Assembly: GCA_051208045.1 (NCBI GenBank) | Contig: JBPJFY010000001.1 | Coordinates: 992,001 to 1,056,000, forward strand | Direction of reading: 5' to 3' | From: LZORAL124-50-18 sp051208045 | GTDB taxonomy: Bacteria > Pseudomonadota > Gammaproteobacteria > Pseudomonadales > Oleiphilaceae | Length of the DNA stretch: 64,000 nucleotides | Shown: positions 42,871 through 51,261 of the stretch, piece after piece | How positions within the stretch are numbered: position 1 is the stretch's first letter | How the letters are laid out: each line of letters begins with the position of its first letter | Position numbers and translations under genes: made by a program | Notes under the pieces: generated by a model | Database searches by the model: none | What the model was told of the DNA's origin: nothing | What the model saw: only the letters and a program-made list of their open reading frames with translations

Positions 42871-43728
42871 ATGTGCATATGCAAAAAAGATATTTATAAC
42901 GGATTGCTTCACCGCCTCAAGCGAGCATGGCGCAGATCGATCTTGCCAGTTAAGTGCCGAGATAGGTTGTTAAATGCTCAATTGATTGGCGTGCTTCTCT
43001 GCATTCTCCTGAATGTTTCAGGATGTAACTCTCCACAAATTCTTCAGGACAGCAGCTACAACCCGCCGGTGTATTTTGGTGCGCATACCGTTGAACAGGG
43101 CGACACGCTGTACTCCATCGCGTGGCGCTACGGCAGGGATTACAAGGAGCTGGCTGAAGCCAACCACATTCCCCCTCCTTACCACCTTCAAGTGGGTCAA
43201 AAGATACGCCTGGATCTTAAAGTAAGTTCTAAAGAGAAGTCCTCTAACTCCCCGGTTACAAAGAGAAAACCTAAGTTTACAAAAAATAACAAACAAACGA
43301 ATGTAAACAAAGGCAAAATAGAATCCGTGGACGAGCCAGCACGGCTTGACACCAAATTGAAATGGCGGTGGCCTCATGTTGGCCCGGTTATTGCGAGATT
43401 TTCCTCTACCGGTACGGTAAATAAGGGTATCGATATAGGGGGAAAATCCGGAGATTCGGTGATTGCAGCGGCAGATGGTGAAGTTGTTTATGCAGGAAGC
43501 GGCCTTCGTGGTTACGGGAAGTTGATAATTCTCAGCCACGCGCATGATTACATAAGTGCCTATGCTCACAATCGCAAGATTCTCGTCAGGGAAGGGGACA
43601 AAATCAAAGCAGGACAGCGCATTGCAGAGCTTGGGGAAACCGGAGCCGACCAACCGAAACTGCATTTTGAGATTCGGAAGAAAGGTCGACCTGTGGACCC
43701 GATGAAGTACCTACCCGCGAAAAAGTGA
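42871..43728 (+). CDS. nlpD: NlpD-like LysM/M23 lipoprotein, amidase activator
   Basis: 285 aa if the ATG at 42871 is used. A lipobox LNVSGC ends at Cys about 52; the long n-region makes a later start possible (TTG at 42967 gives a short signal), and no good site precedes the ATG. LysM domain near 68-112 (TVEQGDTLYSIAWRYGRDYKEL...LQVGQKIRL); low-complexity Lys/Asn-rich linker; M23/LytM domain 180-283. The first metal motif is KGIDIGG without its His, as in E. coli NlpD, so it should be catalytically dead and activate AmiC-type amidases. Directly upstream of rpoS, the conserved pair; the rpoS promoter is usually inside nlpD. Confidence 0.92.
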   Translation: MCICKKDIYNGLLHRLKRAWRRSILPVKCRDRLLNAQLIGVLLCILLNVSGCNSPQILQDSSYNPPVYFGAHTVEQGDTLYSIAWRYGRDYKELAEANHIPPPYHLQVGQKIRLDLKVSSKEKSSNSPVTKRKPKFTKNNKQTNVNKGKIESVDEPARLDTKLKWRWPHVGPVIARFSSTGTVNKGIDIGGKSGDSVIAAADGEVVYAGSGLRGYGKLIILSHAHDYISAYAHNRKILVREGDKIKAGQRIAELGETGADQPKLHFEIRKKGRPVDPMKYLPAKK

Positions 43729-43817
43729 GGGGGTAGTCCGAATAAAAAATATAAAAGAGTCGGTAATGCAGGTTTTTGATTACCGGTAATAACTAAATAA
43801 AAATGCAGGGCTATGTT

Positions 43818-44825
43818 ATGTCAGCGGAAAGAGAAGAATATGTAGACGATTTGGCTTTCGGACAGGAAGACGAGGTGGATGCAAGTACTGACAGTGACTT
43901 GGATGTTTCCTCGGACGATGATCCAACGGGGGTAGTTACGCGCATTGACAGTCGTCGAACCAAAAAAATGCCAGTGGATCGGTCTGCACCGCGCCAGCTG
44001 GACGCCACTCAGATTTATCTCAATGAAATTGGTTTTTCTCCGTTATTAACACCTGAAGAAGAAGTGTACTTTGCGCGCTTGGCGCAGAAAGGGGAAGAAG
44101 CCGGGCGTAAACGCATGATTGAAAGCAATCTGCGCCTGGTGGTGAAAATTGCTCGACGCTACGTTAATCGAGGTCTGTCCCTGCTGGACCTGATTGAAGA
44201 AGGAAACCTGGGACTGATCCGGGCGGTGGAAAAGTTTGATCCGGAGCGCGGCTTCCGTTTTTCCACCTATGCCACCTGGTGGATCCGACAAACCATCGAG
44301 CGTGCGATTATGAATCAAACACGCACGATCCGTCTCCCCATCCACGTTGTAAAAGAACTGAATCTCTACCTCCGCGCTGCGCGCGAGCTGACCCAGAAGC
44401 TGGATCACGAACCCTCCCACGAAGAAATCGCCGAACTCCTCGATAAGCCCGTTGAAGACGTCAAACGCATGATGGGGTTGAATGAGCGTGTCACCTCAGT
44501 GGACTCACCTATCGGTGGCAATTCCGAAAAGTCCTTGTTGGATACGGTGGCAGACGAATCGGCCAGTGACCCGGCGGAGGTGCTGCAGGATAATGACTTA
44601 AGAGGCAGTATTGATGACTGGCTGGATCAGCTGTCAGACAAGCAGCAGGAAGTGCTCGCTCGGCGCTTTGGTTTGCGTGGCTACCAAATGAGCACGCTGG
44701 AAGAAGTGGGCCGTGAAATTGGTTTGACCCGCGAGCGTGTACGCCAGATTCAGGTAGAAGCGCTGAAGAGATTGCGCGATATTTTGGAAAAACAAGGTCT
44801 TAGCGGCGAAACACTGTTTAAATAG
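43818..44825 (+). CDS. rpoS: RNA polymerase sigma factor RpoS
   Basis: 335 aa from the ATG at 43818 (AGGG 8 nt upstream); ATG at 43803 also possible. Stationary-phase and general-stress sigma factor. Region 1.2 LDATQIYLNEIGFSPLLT; region 2 LRLVVKIARRYVNRGLSLLDLIEEGNLGLIRAVEKFDPERGFRFSTYATWWIRQ; region 3 and region 4 with the HTH LEEVGREIGLTRERVRQIQ. The acidic N-terminus matches RpoS, not RpoD or RpoH. Follows nlpD and ends in a strong terminator. Confidence 0.97.
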   Translation: MSAEREEYVDDLAFGQEDEVDASTDSDLDVSSDDDPTGVVTRIDSRRTKKMPVDRSAPRQLDATQIYLNEIGFSPLLTPEEEVYFARLAQKGEEAGRKRMIESNLRLVVKIARRYVNRGLSLLDLIEEGNLGLIRAVEKFDPERGFRFSTYATWWIRQTIERAIMNQTRTIRLPIHVVKELNLYLRAARELTQKLDHEPSHEEIAELLDKPVEDVKRMMGLNERVTSVDSPIGGNSEKSLLDTVADESASDPAEVLQDNDLRGSIDDWLDQLSDKQQEVLARRFGLRGYQMSTLEEVGREIGLTRERVRQIQVEALKRLRDILEKQGLSGETLFK

Positions 44826-44844
44826 TATTCGCTGAAATTGAGGG

Positions 44845-44882
44845 AAAAACGCCACTGCTTCGTGAGAAACGGTGGCGTTTTT
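44845..44882 (+). terminator. Rho-independent terminator of rpoS
   Basis: AAAAACGCCACTG pairs with CGGTGGCGTTTTT (13 pairs, one G-U) around a 12-nt loop, 19 nt after the rpoS stop. Confidence 0.9.
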
Positions 44883-44983
44883 CGTTGTAATGACGAGCGT
44901 GTGCTCATAGGATTGTTAAACAATTTTAATGGACTGTAACAAACTGTAAGTCTTTTCTGTGAAAATGTACCGCAAATATCGTT

Positions 44984-45011
44984 TTGTATGAGAACTATTG
45001 AGCATTATAAT
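44984..45011 (+). promoter_or_regulatory. Promoter with consensus -10 in a palindrome, upstream of the CHI-like gene
   Basis: -10 TATAAT (45006-45011, perfect) with -35 TTGTAT (44984-44989), 16-bp spacer. The -10 is the centre of a perfect 12-bp palindrome GCATTATAATGC (45002-45013). The start codon is 131 nt downstream, so a long 5' leader is expected. The rest of the 316-bp rpoS to 45142 gap is AT-rich with a short TAAACAATTTTAATGGACTGTAAC stretch split over 44926-44949 but no gene. Confidence 0.55.
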
Positions 45012-45141
45012 GCGCTCGTCCTTGCTAACATGCCGTTGCAATATACAAATAACCAACTTACCGGACGTATGTGGTTACGCATGCGGCTAGTGGTAGGGCT
45101 AGTTTAATCAACATAAAACTATATTTAGGGATGACATTAAC

Positions 45142-45702
45142 ATGAAACAAGTAATTTCTGCCTTGGTTTTCGCACTGGTTGTGTCACCACTGTCTTTTGC
45201 GAAAGAAGTGGCTGGCGTTCAAATTGAAGACTCTATTGCGGCTGCCGGTACTAACCTGCAACTGAACGGCGCTGGTATTCGTACCAAGTGGTTCATGGAC
45301 ATCTACGTAGGTGGTTTGTACCTGCCTGCAAAAGGTGCTGACGCTTCTGCGATCATCAATGCGGATGAGCCTCAGGCAATCAAATTGCACATGATTTCCG
45401 GTCTGGTAACCAGTGAAAAAATGAAAGCTGCCACTATGGAAGGTTTCGAAAATGCAACTGGTGGCGACCTGGCTGCGATCAAAGATGAAGTAGATGCTTT
45501 CATCGACGTATTCAGCGAAGAAATCAAGGAAAACGACGTATATGACCTGGTTTACGTACCTGGTAAAGGCGTTGAAGTATTCAAGAACGAAGAATTGAGA
45601 GACACTATCGGAAGCCTGGCGTTCAAAAAGGCGTTGTTTGGTATCTGGTTGTCTGACAAGCCAGCTCAAGAGAAGCTGAAGTCTGAAATGTTGGGCAGCT
45701 AA
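45142..45702 (+). CDS. Periplasmic chalcone isomerase-like protein
   Basis: 186 aa, signal peptide to about residue 20 (cleavage after SFA). The mature part matches the bacterial chalcone isomerase-like family: VQIEDSIAAAGTNLQLNGAGIRTKWFMDIYVGGLYLP, VTSEKMKAATMEGFENA, YVPGKGVEVFKNE, FKKALFGIWLSDKPAQEKLK. No plant-type flavonoid pathway is implied; in bacteria the function is unknown, perhaps lipid or fatty-acid binding. Monocistronic, with its own promoter and terminator; codon use looks strongly biased, which suggests high expression (impression only). Confidence 0.88.
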   Translation: MKQVISALVFALVVSPLSFAKEVAGVQIEDSIAAAGTNLQLNGAGIRTKWFMDIYVGGLYLPAKGADASAIINADEPQAIKLHMISGLVTSEKMKAATMEGFENATGGDLAAIKDEVDAFIDVFSEEIKENDVYDLVYVPGKGVEVFKNEELRDTIGSLAFKKALFGIWLSDKPAQEKLKSEMLGS

Positions 45703-45727
45703 TTGTAGCGTCCACACAGAATTTTGA

Positions 45728-45758
45728 AATGGCCGGTGCATACCGGCCATTTTTTTTG
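45728..45758 (+). terminator. Rho-independent terminator of the CHI-like gene
   Basis: ATGGCCGGT and ACCGGCCAT (9 pairs, plus A-T pairs outside) around a 4-nt loop and a run of eight T. Lies 26 nt after the stop. Confidence 0.92.
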
Positions 45759-45777
45759 CACTAAAAAAGGGGAGGCG

Positions 45778-46035
45778 TTAGAAGGGAGAAAGCGCTAGTA
45801 GATTGTCTCCTGCCTGTTTCCACATCTCGCTGAAGTCTCGTGTGCCGCGGTAGGATTTGTGCAGCCAGTCGATGTGGATATTCTTCGCAGTTTGCACAGC
45901 GGCAGAAATCAGGGGTGTCTGTTCGCCAATGGCGTATGCCTGTTCGATGGCACTTTCGTGCTGAGTTTCCAATTGGAGAATGGTTTTTTCGATGTTTTCA
46001 AAAACTGCGCTATGGATAGATCGTAAGCTTTGCAT
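45778..46035 (-). CDS. Small helical protein of unknown function
   Basis: 85 aa, preceded by GAGGG 7 nt before the ATG, so probably real. All helix-forming, amphipathic, no membrane segment; the pattern (ENIEKTILQLETQHESAIEQA...) faintly recalls phasin-like proteins but I would not name it. It lies on the same strand downstream of nothing close: purN ends at 46085 and reads toward it, so it could be the third gene of a purM-purN unit or have its own promoter in the 49-bp gap. Confidence 0.6.
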   Translation of the reverse strand: MQSLRSIHSAVFENIEKTILQLETQHESAIEQAYAIGEQTPLISAAVQTAKNIHIDWLHKSYRGTRDFSEMWKQAGDNLLALSPF

Positions 46036-46084
46036 TGGGTGTCCCTCTTGCTCGCGGCTGAGCGGCTAGTCTAGAGTATTAGCT

Positions 46085-46765
46085 CTATCCGTGCAATGTT
46101 AATTCAGTTGGTAAGGTGGACAGTTGCAGGCCGCCGGCAGGAATGGATTGGCCATTCAGTTGAATATCCCCGTTTGTGTGAGAAAGCATGTCTCGGGCAA
46201 GCCAGTTCACTACGGTAGGGTAGATGATGTGTTCCTGAATCAGCACCTTGTCAGCCAATGACTCCGGAGAGTCGGTCGGCGTGATGGACACCTTGGCCTG
46301 CAGGATGGGGGGGCCGCCGTCAAGCTCGGGTGTTACAAAATGTACTGTTGCTCCGTGTTCGTGTTCACCGGCCTCGATGGCTCTTCGATGCGTATTGAGC
46401 CCCTGAAACTTGGGTAAGAGAGAGGGGTGAATATTGATCATTTTGCCGAGGTAGTGGTGTACAAAATCGTCAGTCAGTATTCGCATAAAGCCCGCGAGCA
46501 CCAATACGTCCGGCTGGAATTGATCAATCTGTGCAATCATGGCCTGATCAAACGCTTCGCGACTAGCGTAGTCCTGATGCTTGATCACAGCCGTTGGGAT
46601 ACCGGCCTTGGCCGCGCGACTCAAACCATGGGCATCTGCCCGGTTGGACAGCACGCAGCTGATGGTTGCCGGAATTTTTCCAGCGGCGACGGCATCAATG
46701 ATTGCCTGTAAATTAGACCCGGAGCCGGAAATCAGTACGACAATTTTCTTTGCTGGTGGGTTCAT
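46085..46765 (-). CDS. purN: Phosphoribosylglycinamide formyltransferase
   Basis: 226 aa. Third step of purine synthesis, transferring formyl from 10-formyl-THF to GAR. Motifs: VLISGSGSNLQAIID (phosphate loop), VLAGFMRILTDDFVHHY, MINIHPSLLPKFQGLNTHRRAIEAGEHEHGATVHFVTPELDGGPPI, including the catalytic Asn-His-Asp set. About 10 residues longer at the C-terminus than E. coli PurN. Follows purM by 27 nt. Confidence 0.96.
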   Translation of the reverse strand: MNPPAKKIVVLISGSGSNLQAIIDAVAAGKIPATISCVLSNRADAHGLSRAAKAGIPTAVIKHQDYASREAFDQAMIAQIDQFQPDVLVLAGFMRILTDDFVHHYLGKMINIHPSLLPKFQGLNTHRRAIEAGEHEHGATVHFVTPELDGGPPILQAKVSITPTDSPESLADKVLIQEHIIYPTVVNWLARDMLSHTNGDIQLNGQSIPAGGLQLSTLPTELTLHG

Positions 46766-46792
46766 GCTGCGTGTTCCGGCGTTTTCCTGGAA

Positions 46793-47833
46793 TTAGCGAA
46801 TTTCAACGAGTGCTTCTGCGGTATCAGAAGGCTCGATCGTGCCAATCGTGATCGCTACAGCGTCATCTGTGTTCAATAGATCCAAAGTCGCCTGTTCATT
46901 CTCGGCGGAGACACAAACCACCATTCCGATACCACAATTGAAGGTGCGGTACATTTCCATCGGCTGGACATTGCCAGCTTTTTGCAGCCACTGAAATACT
47001 TCAGGCATTTCCCAGCTGCTGGAATTGATCACGGCCTTGGTGCCTTCGGGCAAAACCCGGGGCAGGTTCTCCGGGAGGCCGCCGCCGGTAATGTGTGCAA
47101 GCGCGTGTACCGGCAAGGTGCGAATGAGTGCCAGCAGGGGTTTTACATAGATGCGTGTGGGTGCCATTAACGCATCTGCGAGGGTTTGTTCGCCGATGGG
47201 GGTCGACAAGTCCGCGTTGGCGACTTCAAGAATCTTTCGAATCAAGGAGTAGCCATTGGAGTGTGGTCCGGAGGATTTCAGGCCGATCAATACGTCGCCT
47301 GCCTGTACCTTGCTTCCATCAATAATTTCTGCTTTCTCAACGACGCCGACGCAGAAGCCCGCCAGGTCATAGTCTTCACCGGCGTACATGCCCGGCATTT
47401 CAGCGGTCTCTCCCCCGACCAGTGCACAGCCCGCCTGCTCACAGCCCAGACCAATGCCGCTGACGACACTCGCAGCGGTGTCCACATTGAGTTTTCCGGT
47501 AGCGTAATAGTCGAGAAAAAACAGGGGTTCAGCGCCCGCGACAACCAGATCGTTCACGCACATGGCGACCAGGTCGATGCCGATTTTATCGTGGCGATTC
47601 AAATCCATTGCCAGTTTGAGTTTGGTGCCCACCCCGTCGGTGCCTGAAACCAGTACGGGCTGCTGATAACCTTCCGGAATCTCGAACAGAGCGCCAAAGC
47701 CACCCAGCCCGCCAAGCACACCTGGCCGGGAAGTGCGCTTCGCAACATCTTTAATTCGATGAACCAGTTCATTCCCTGCATCAATGTCAACACCGGCATC
47801 CTTGTAGCTGAGTGAGTTCTGGTTGTCTGTCAT
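46793..47833 (-). CDS. purM: Phosphoribosylformylglycinamidine cyclo-ligase
   Basis: 346 aa. AIRS-family ATP-dependent cyclase of purine synthesis. Motifs: SYKDAGVDIDAGNELVHRIK, GGFGALFEI, LVSGTDGVGTKLKLA, DLVAMCVNDLVVAGAEPLFFLDYYATGKL, CALVGGETAEMPGMY, HITGGGLPENLPRVLP. First gene of purM-purN; divergent from the DUF2066 gene, with about 155 bp between starts. That gene order is shared with pseudomonads and other marine gammaproteobacteria. Confidence 0.97.
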   Translation of the reverse strand: MTDNQNSLSYKDAGVDIDAGNELVHRIKDVAKRTSRPGVLGGLGGFGALFEIPEGYQQPVLVSGTDGVGTKLKLAMDLNRHDKIGIDLVAMCVNDLVVAGAEPLFFLDYYATGKLNVDTAASVVSGIGLGCEQAGCALVGGETAEMPGMYAGEDYDLAGFCVGVVEKAEIIDGSKVQAGDVLIGLKSSGPHSNGYSLIRKILEVANADLSTPIGEQTLADALMAPTRIYVKPLLALIRTLPVHALAHITGGGLPENLPRVLPEGTKAVINSSSWEMPEVFQWLQKAGNVQPMEMYRTFNCGIGMVVCVSAENEQATLDLLNTDDAVAITIGTIEPSDTAEALVEIR

Positions 47834-47988
47834 GGAAGCTGCGCACCCTTGGTTTCAAATGTGAAAAATAAGTGCGCATTCTAGCAAAGGCGGGTGCGCA
47901 AAAAAATAGAAGAAAAGACGTTCGTTACAAGATTCAGCGAATCATGTATTATTCGGAAGGTTTTTGTACAAGGATAGATACCGGTTTC

Positions 47989-49071
47989 ATGAATACTTTT
48001 TTCCGTATTTGGCTTTTTCTCGCCTGTATTGCTTCGTCGTCTGTGTTTGCTGCGCAGGTGAAAGGTTTGTATGAGGCCGAAGTGCCGGTAGCTGCAACCG
48101 ACAACAGTGTGTTGGCTGACGCTTTTAAAATTGGCCTGCAACGGGTTTTTCTCAAAACGACCGGGCGAAAGGAGGTGTTGGGAAGCGCTGCAGTACAGGA
48201 CGCGTTGGCCAATGCGGGTCGATTCGTCCAGCAGTACGCATTTTTGGAGAATCCGCGCTTTCAGGCGGAAATGGATGTCAGTGAGTTCAATACGCCCTAT
48301 CTCATCAAAGTCAGCTACCAAAAAAAGGCGCTGCTGGGGATATTAAGTCAATCGGGTCAGCCGGTATGGGGGAACAATCGTCCTTCGGTGCTTGTGTGGC
48401 TTGTTCTGGAGGAAGAGCGCAATCGACGGTTGGTTTCCGGTAGCGAAGGCGAGCTTTTTGTGGAAACCATGCTGGCTTCTGCGCAGGACTGGGGCGTGCC
48501 GATTTTTTTCCCGGTGATGGATCTTGAAGATACGGCCAACGTGTCTGTTAGTGATGTCTGGGGGGGGTTCCTTCAGCCGGTTCAATCCGCGTCAGTTCGC
48601 TATCAACCGGATATTGTGTTACTGCTCAAAGTGTCACAGCTCAGGAGTGGGGAGTGGTTATCTCAGGGGACATTGGCCTCGGCCAGCCAGACCGCTCACT
48701 TTGAGTATTCGGTCGACGACAAAGCGCTGCTGGCGGCAGGCATGATGGAGTGGGTGACGGGCAGCATCGCAGATCGTTATGCGGTGTTGCGCGCGGAAGA
48801 AACGGTCGGCGAGGTGATCCTGAATGTCAGCGGTGTGGAAGACTACGACCATTTTGTTGGTTTGCTGAACTATGTTTCTTCGCTCACGCCGGTGACGGAA
48901 GTTGTGGCTCAACGGGTTGCAAAGGATCGAGTGAGCCTGAGCGTAAAAATGCACGGTTACACGGATAAATTGCAGCAATATATTGGTTTGGATTCCGCAC
49001 TGATTCCAGAGTTGGGTGAAGTCGGAATCCCCGGGGATACCTTTTCAATGAGTTATCGCTGGAACAGGTAA
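47989..49071 (+). CDS. DUF2066 periplasmic protein
   Basis: 360 aa from the ATG at 47989; the upstream ORF to 47872 overlaps the purM promoter region and is unlikely. A signal peptide ends after VFA (about residue 20). The start of the mature part, VKGLYEAEVPVAATDNSVLADAFKIGLQRVFLKTTGR, is the DUF2066 signature. The rest is beta-rich. Function unknown. It is conserved next to purM, a CDP-alcohol phosphatidyltransferase and hda, which follow on the same strand. Confidence 0.87.
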   Translation: MNTFFRIWLFLACIASSSVFAAQVKGLYEAEVPVAATDNSVLADAFKIGLQRVFLKTTGRKEVLGSAAVQDALANAGRFVQQYAFLENPRFQAEMDVSEFNTPYLIKVSYQKKALLGILSQSGQPVWGNNRPSVLVWLVLEEERNRRLVSGSEGELFVETMLASAQDWGVPIFFPVMDLEDTANVSVSDVWGGFLQPVQSASVRYQPDIVLLLKVSQLRSGEWLSQGTLASASQTAHFEYSVDDKALLAAGMMEWVTGSIADRYAVLRAEETVGEVILNVSGVEDYDHFVGLLNYVSSLTPVTEVVAQRVAKDRVSLSVKMHGYTDKLQQYIGLDSALIPELGEVGIPGDTFSMSYRWNR

Positions 49072-49093
49072 CGAAGCCTTTGGTGGGTGGATT

Positions 49094-49666
49094 TTGTCTT
49101 CTCTGATCAGTCAGCGCAACATACCAAATATCTTGACCATTGGTCGGATCATTCTCGTGATCCCGATTGCAATCTCGATTTGTGTCGAGGAATTCCTGCA
49201 GGCGTTGATCCTCTTTTTTATTGCCGGGGTGTCTGATGGGGTGGACGGCTATCTCGCGCGACGATTCAGCTGGAAGTCTCGATTTGGGTCCATCGCAGAC
49301 CCCCTGGCAGACAAGTTACTGCTGGTCACTTCCTTTATTGTGCTGACCTATGTGGAACGGATTGATTTGTGGCTGACGTTGCTGGTGTTGGGGCGTGATG
49401 TCCTGATTCTTGTGGGGGCGTTGAGCTACCACTACTGCTTTGGCAAGTACGAAATAAAACCGTTGATGCTCGGTAAGTTGAGCACACTCTGTCAGATCGT
49501 TTATGTGCTGGTTGTTGTGCTGTTTGCTGCAGGCTGGCCCATGCCGGAAATTGCTGTGTTGTGGGGAAAATATGTGGTAGGCACAATCGCTGTGCTGAGT
49601 GTCAGTGCTTATGCCCGAGTGTGGTTCGCCAAGGCGTGGGAAAAGAAACAGGGTACGACACACTGA
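49094..49666 (+). CDS. CDP-alcohol phosphatidyltransferase
   Basis: 190 aa from a TTG at 49094, GGTGG upstream. Integral inner-membrane protein with about five helices and the diagnostic motif DG..AR........G...D...D in DGVDGYLARRFSWKSRFGSIADPLADK. PgsA-like in length; it could be phosphatidylglycerophosphate synthase or a relative. The place between DUF2066 and hda is the second copy seen in pseudomonads rather than the uvrC-linked pgsA, so I leave it unnamed. Confidence 0.88.
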   Translation: MSSLISQRNIPNILTIGRIILVIPIAISICVEEFLQALILFFIAGVSDGVDGYLARRFSWKSRFGSIADPLADKLLLVTSFIVLTYVERIDLWLTLLVLGRDVLILVGALSYHYCFGKYEIKPLMLGKLSTLCQIVYVLVVVLFAAGWPMPEIAVLWGKYVVGTIAVLSVSAYARVWFAKAWEKKQGTTH

Positions 49667-49668
49667 GT

Positions 49669-50364
49669 ATGGATACAACAGCGCAATTGGTTCTGAATGT
49701 ACGACTGCGGGAAGATGCCTCGTTCGATAATTTTCTTGGCGAAACGAATCGGCAGGCCTTGGGCGTCTTCCAGCGTGCCCTGGCCGAGGATCAGTTTTTC
49801 GTGTTGCTGCACGGTGGCCTGAGCACCGGCAAATCCCATTTACTTCATGCGGCGTGCCATCAGTGGCAGAATGGTGGTCAGTCGATTGTTAATGTCCCGT
49901 TGGCAGATCATCAGGCCCTGGTTCCTGAAGTGCTTGAGGGGTTGGAGGATTTTTATCTGATTTGTCTGGACGATGTGGATCAGGTATTGGGAATGCCTGA
50001 GTGGGAGTCTGCGCTTTTCCATTTGTATAATCGAGCGCAAGCGAACGGCGCAAAACTGTTGTGCGCCGTGTCTTGTTCGCCAGCGCGTCTCACAGGATCG
50101 CTCCCGGATTTGCTCTCTCGCCTGCGTGCCGGCGTATCGGTTGCCTTGGCGGAACTGTCTGATGTAGAGAAAGCGGAGGTACTCTACAGTCGTGCGAGCC
50201 ATCGAGGCTTGAACATCAGTGAGGAATTGGTGCGTTACATCATGAGCCGAAGTGATCGCCGGCTGGATCAGCTGATGGACACACTACAAAAACTTGACGA
50301 TCTGTCGTTGAGCGCCAAAAGAAAACTGACCATTCCTTTCGTAAAAGCCGCATTGGATTGGTAG
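49669..50364 (+). CDS. hda: DnaA regulatory inactivator Hda
   Basis: 231 aa from the ATG at 49669, 2 nt after the preceding gene. DnaA-like AAA+ protein that with the DNA-loaded beta clamp promotes ATP hydrolysis by DnaA after initiation. QLVLNVRLREDASFDNFL has the N-terminal clamp-binding motif (QLVLNV); Walker A is unusual, HGGLSTGKSHLL; Walker B CLDDVDQVLG; sensor region RLPDLLSRLRAGV. The DNA-binding domain of DnaA is absent, as in all Hda. Confidence 0.92.
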   Translation: MDTTAQLVLNVRLREDASFDNFLGETNRQALGVFQRALAEDQFFVLLHGGLSTGKSHLLHAACHQWQNGGQSIVNVPLADHQALVPEVLEGLEDFYLICLDDVDQVLGMPEWESALFHLYNRAQANGAKLLCAVSCSPARLTGSLPDLLSRLRAGVSVALAELSDVEKAEVLYSRASHRGLNISEELVRYIMSRSDRRLDQLMDTLQKLDDLSLSAKRKLTIPFVKAALDW

Positions 50365-50462
50365 CTCCTGCCGTCAGTAAGTAAAACATTGCAAATCCCG
50401 TCTGTTGTGTCATTATTTCGGCAAAAATATTACTTTAAAACGCTGAATGGGGTGGGGGAACA

Positions 50463-51254
50463 ATGAAACGTGTCATTTTCAACCAGAAAGGTGGGGTAGG
50501 GAAGTCGAGCATTACGTGTAACCTGGCGGCAATCTCTGCCCATGAAGGTCTGCGCACGCTGGTGGTCGATCTCGATCCGCAAGGCAATTCCAGTAGTTAC
50601 CTGATGGGCAAGCCGGTCGCCCAGCTGAAAGATACGGTGGCTGACTTTTTCGAGCAGACCGTGGCTTTTAATATTTTCAATAAAGGGCCGGACGAGTTCG
50701 TGCATGCCACGCCTTATGAAGGGCTGTATGTGATGCCTTCCAGTCCAGAGCTCGACTATCTGGAACGCAAGCTGGAAACACGGCATAAAATTTATAAGTT
50801 GAAGGAAGCACTCAAAAAGCTGGGTGACGAGTTTGACCGGATTTATGTGGATACCGCCCCTGCGCTGAACTTTTATACCCGTTCTGCACTGATTGCGGCA
50901 GACAGCTGCCTGATCCCTTTTGACTGTGATGATTTTTCCCGGCAAGCGCTGTACACCATCATGGGTGAGATACAGGATTTGCAGGAAGACCATAATCGCG
51001 ATCTCCACATTGAGGGGATTATTGCCAACCAGTTCCTTTCGCAGGCCAGTTTGCCGCGACAGCTCATTTCGGAGATGCTGGAAGAGGGATTGCCTGTACT
51101 ACCTGTTCGGCTGTCTTCTTCTGTGAAGATGAAAGAATCCCACCAGGCGTGCCAGCCTCTGATCCATATGGCGCCGAACCATAAGCTGACTCAGCAATTT
51201 GTTAACCTGCATCGTGTGTTGCAGGGTGAGCCGGTGGAATTAGAGGAACTCTAA
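50463..51254 (+). CDS. Orphan ParA-family ATPase
   Basis: 263 aa, deviant Walker A QKGGVGKSSITCNL near residue 8, DLDPQGNSSSYL, and YVDTAPALNF as Walker A'. A soluble dimeric ATPase of the ParA/Soj type that binds nucleoid DNA. No parB, minD partner or parS site is next to it, so it is not the chromosome-partitioning ParA (usually next to gidB-parB). Such orphans position other cargoes, for example chemotaxis or carboxysome-like assemblies. A UDG-family gene follows after 7 nt. Confidence 0.88.
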   Translation: MKRVIFNQKGGVGKSSITCNLAAISAHEGLRTLVVDLDPQGNSSSYLMGKPVAQLKDTVADFFEQTVAFNIFNKGPDEFVHATPYEGLYVMPSSPELDYLERKLETRHKIYKLKEALKKLGDEFDRIYVDTAPALNFYTRSALIAADSCLIPFDCDDFSRQALYTIMGEIQDLQEDHNRDLHIEGIIANQFLSQASLPRQLISEMLEEGLPVLPVRLSSSVKMKESHQACQPLIHMAPNHKLTQQFVNLHRVLQGEPVELEEL

Positions 51255-51261
51255 GCTGTCG

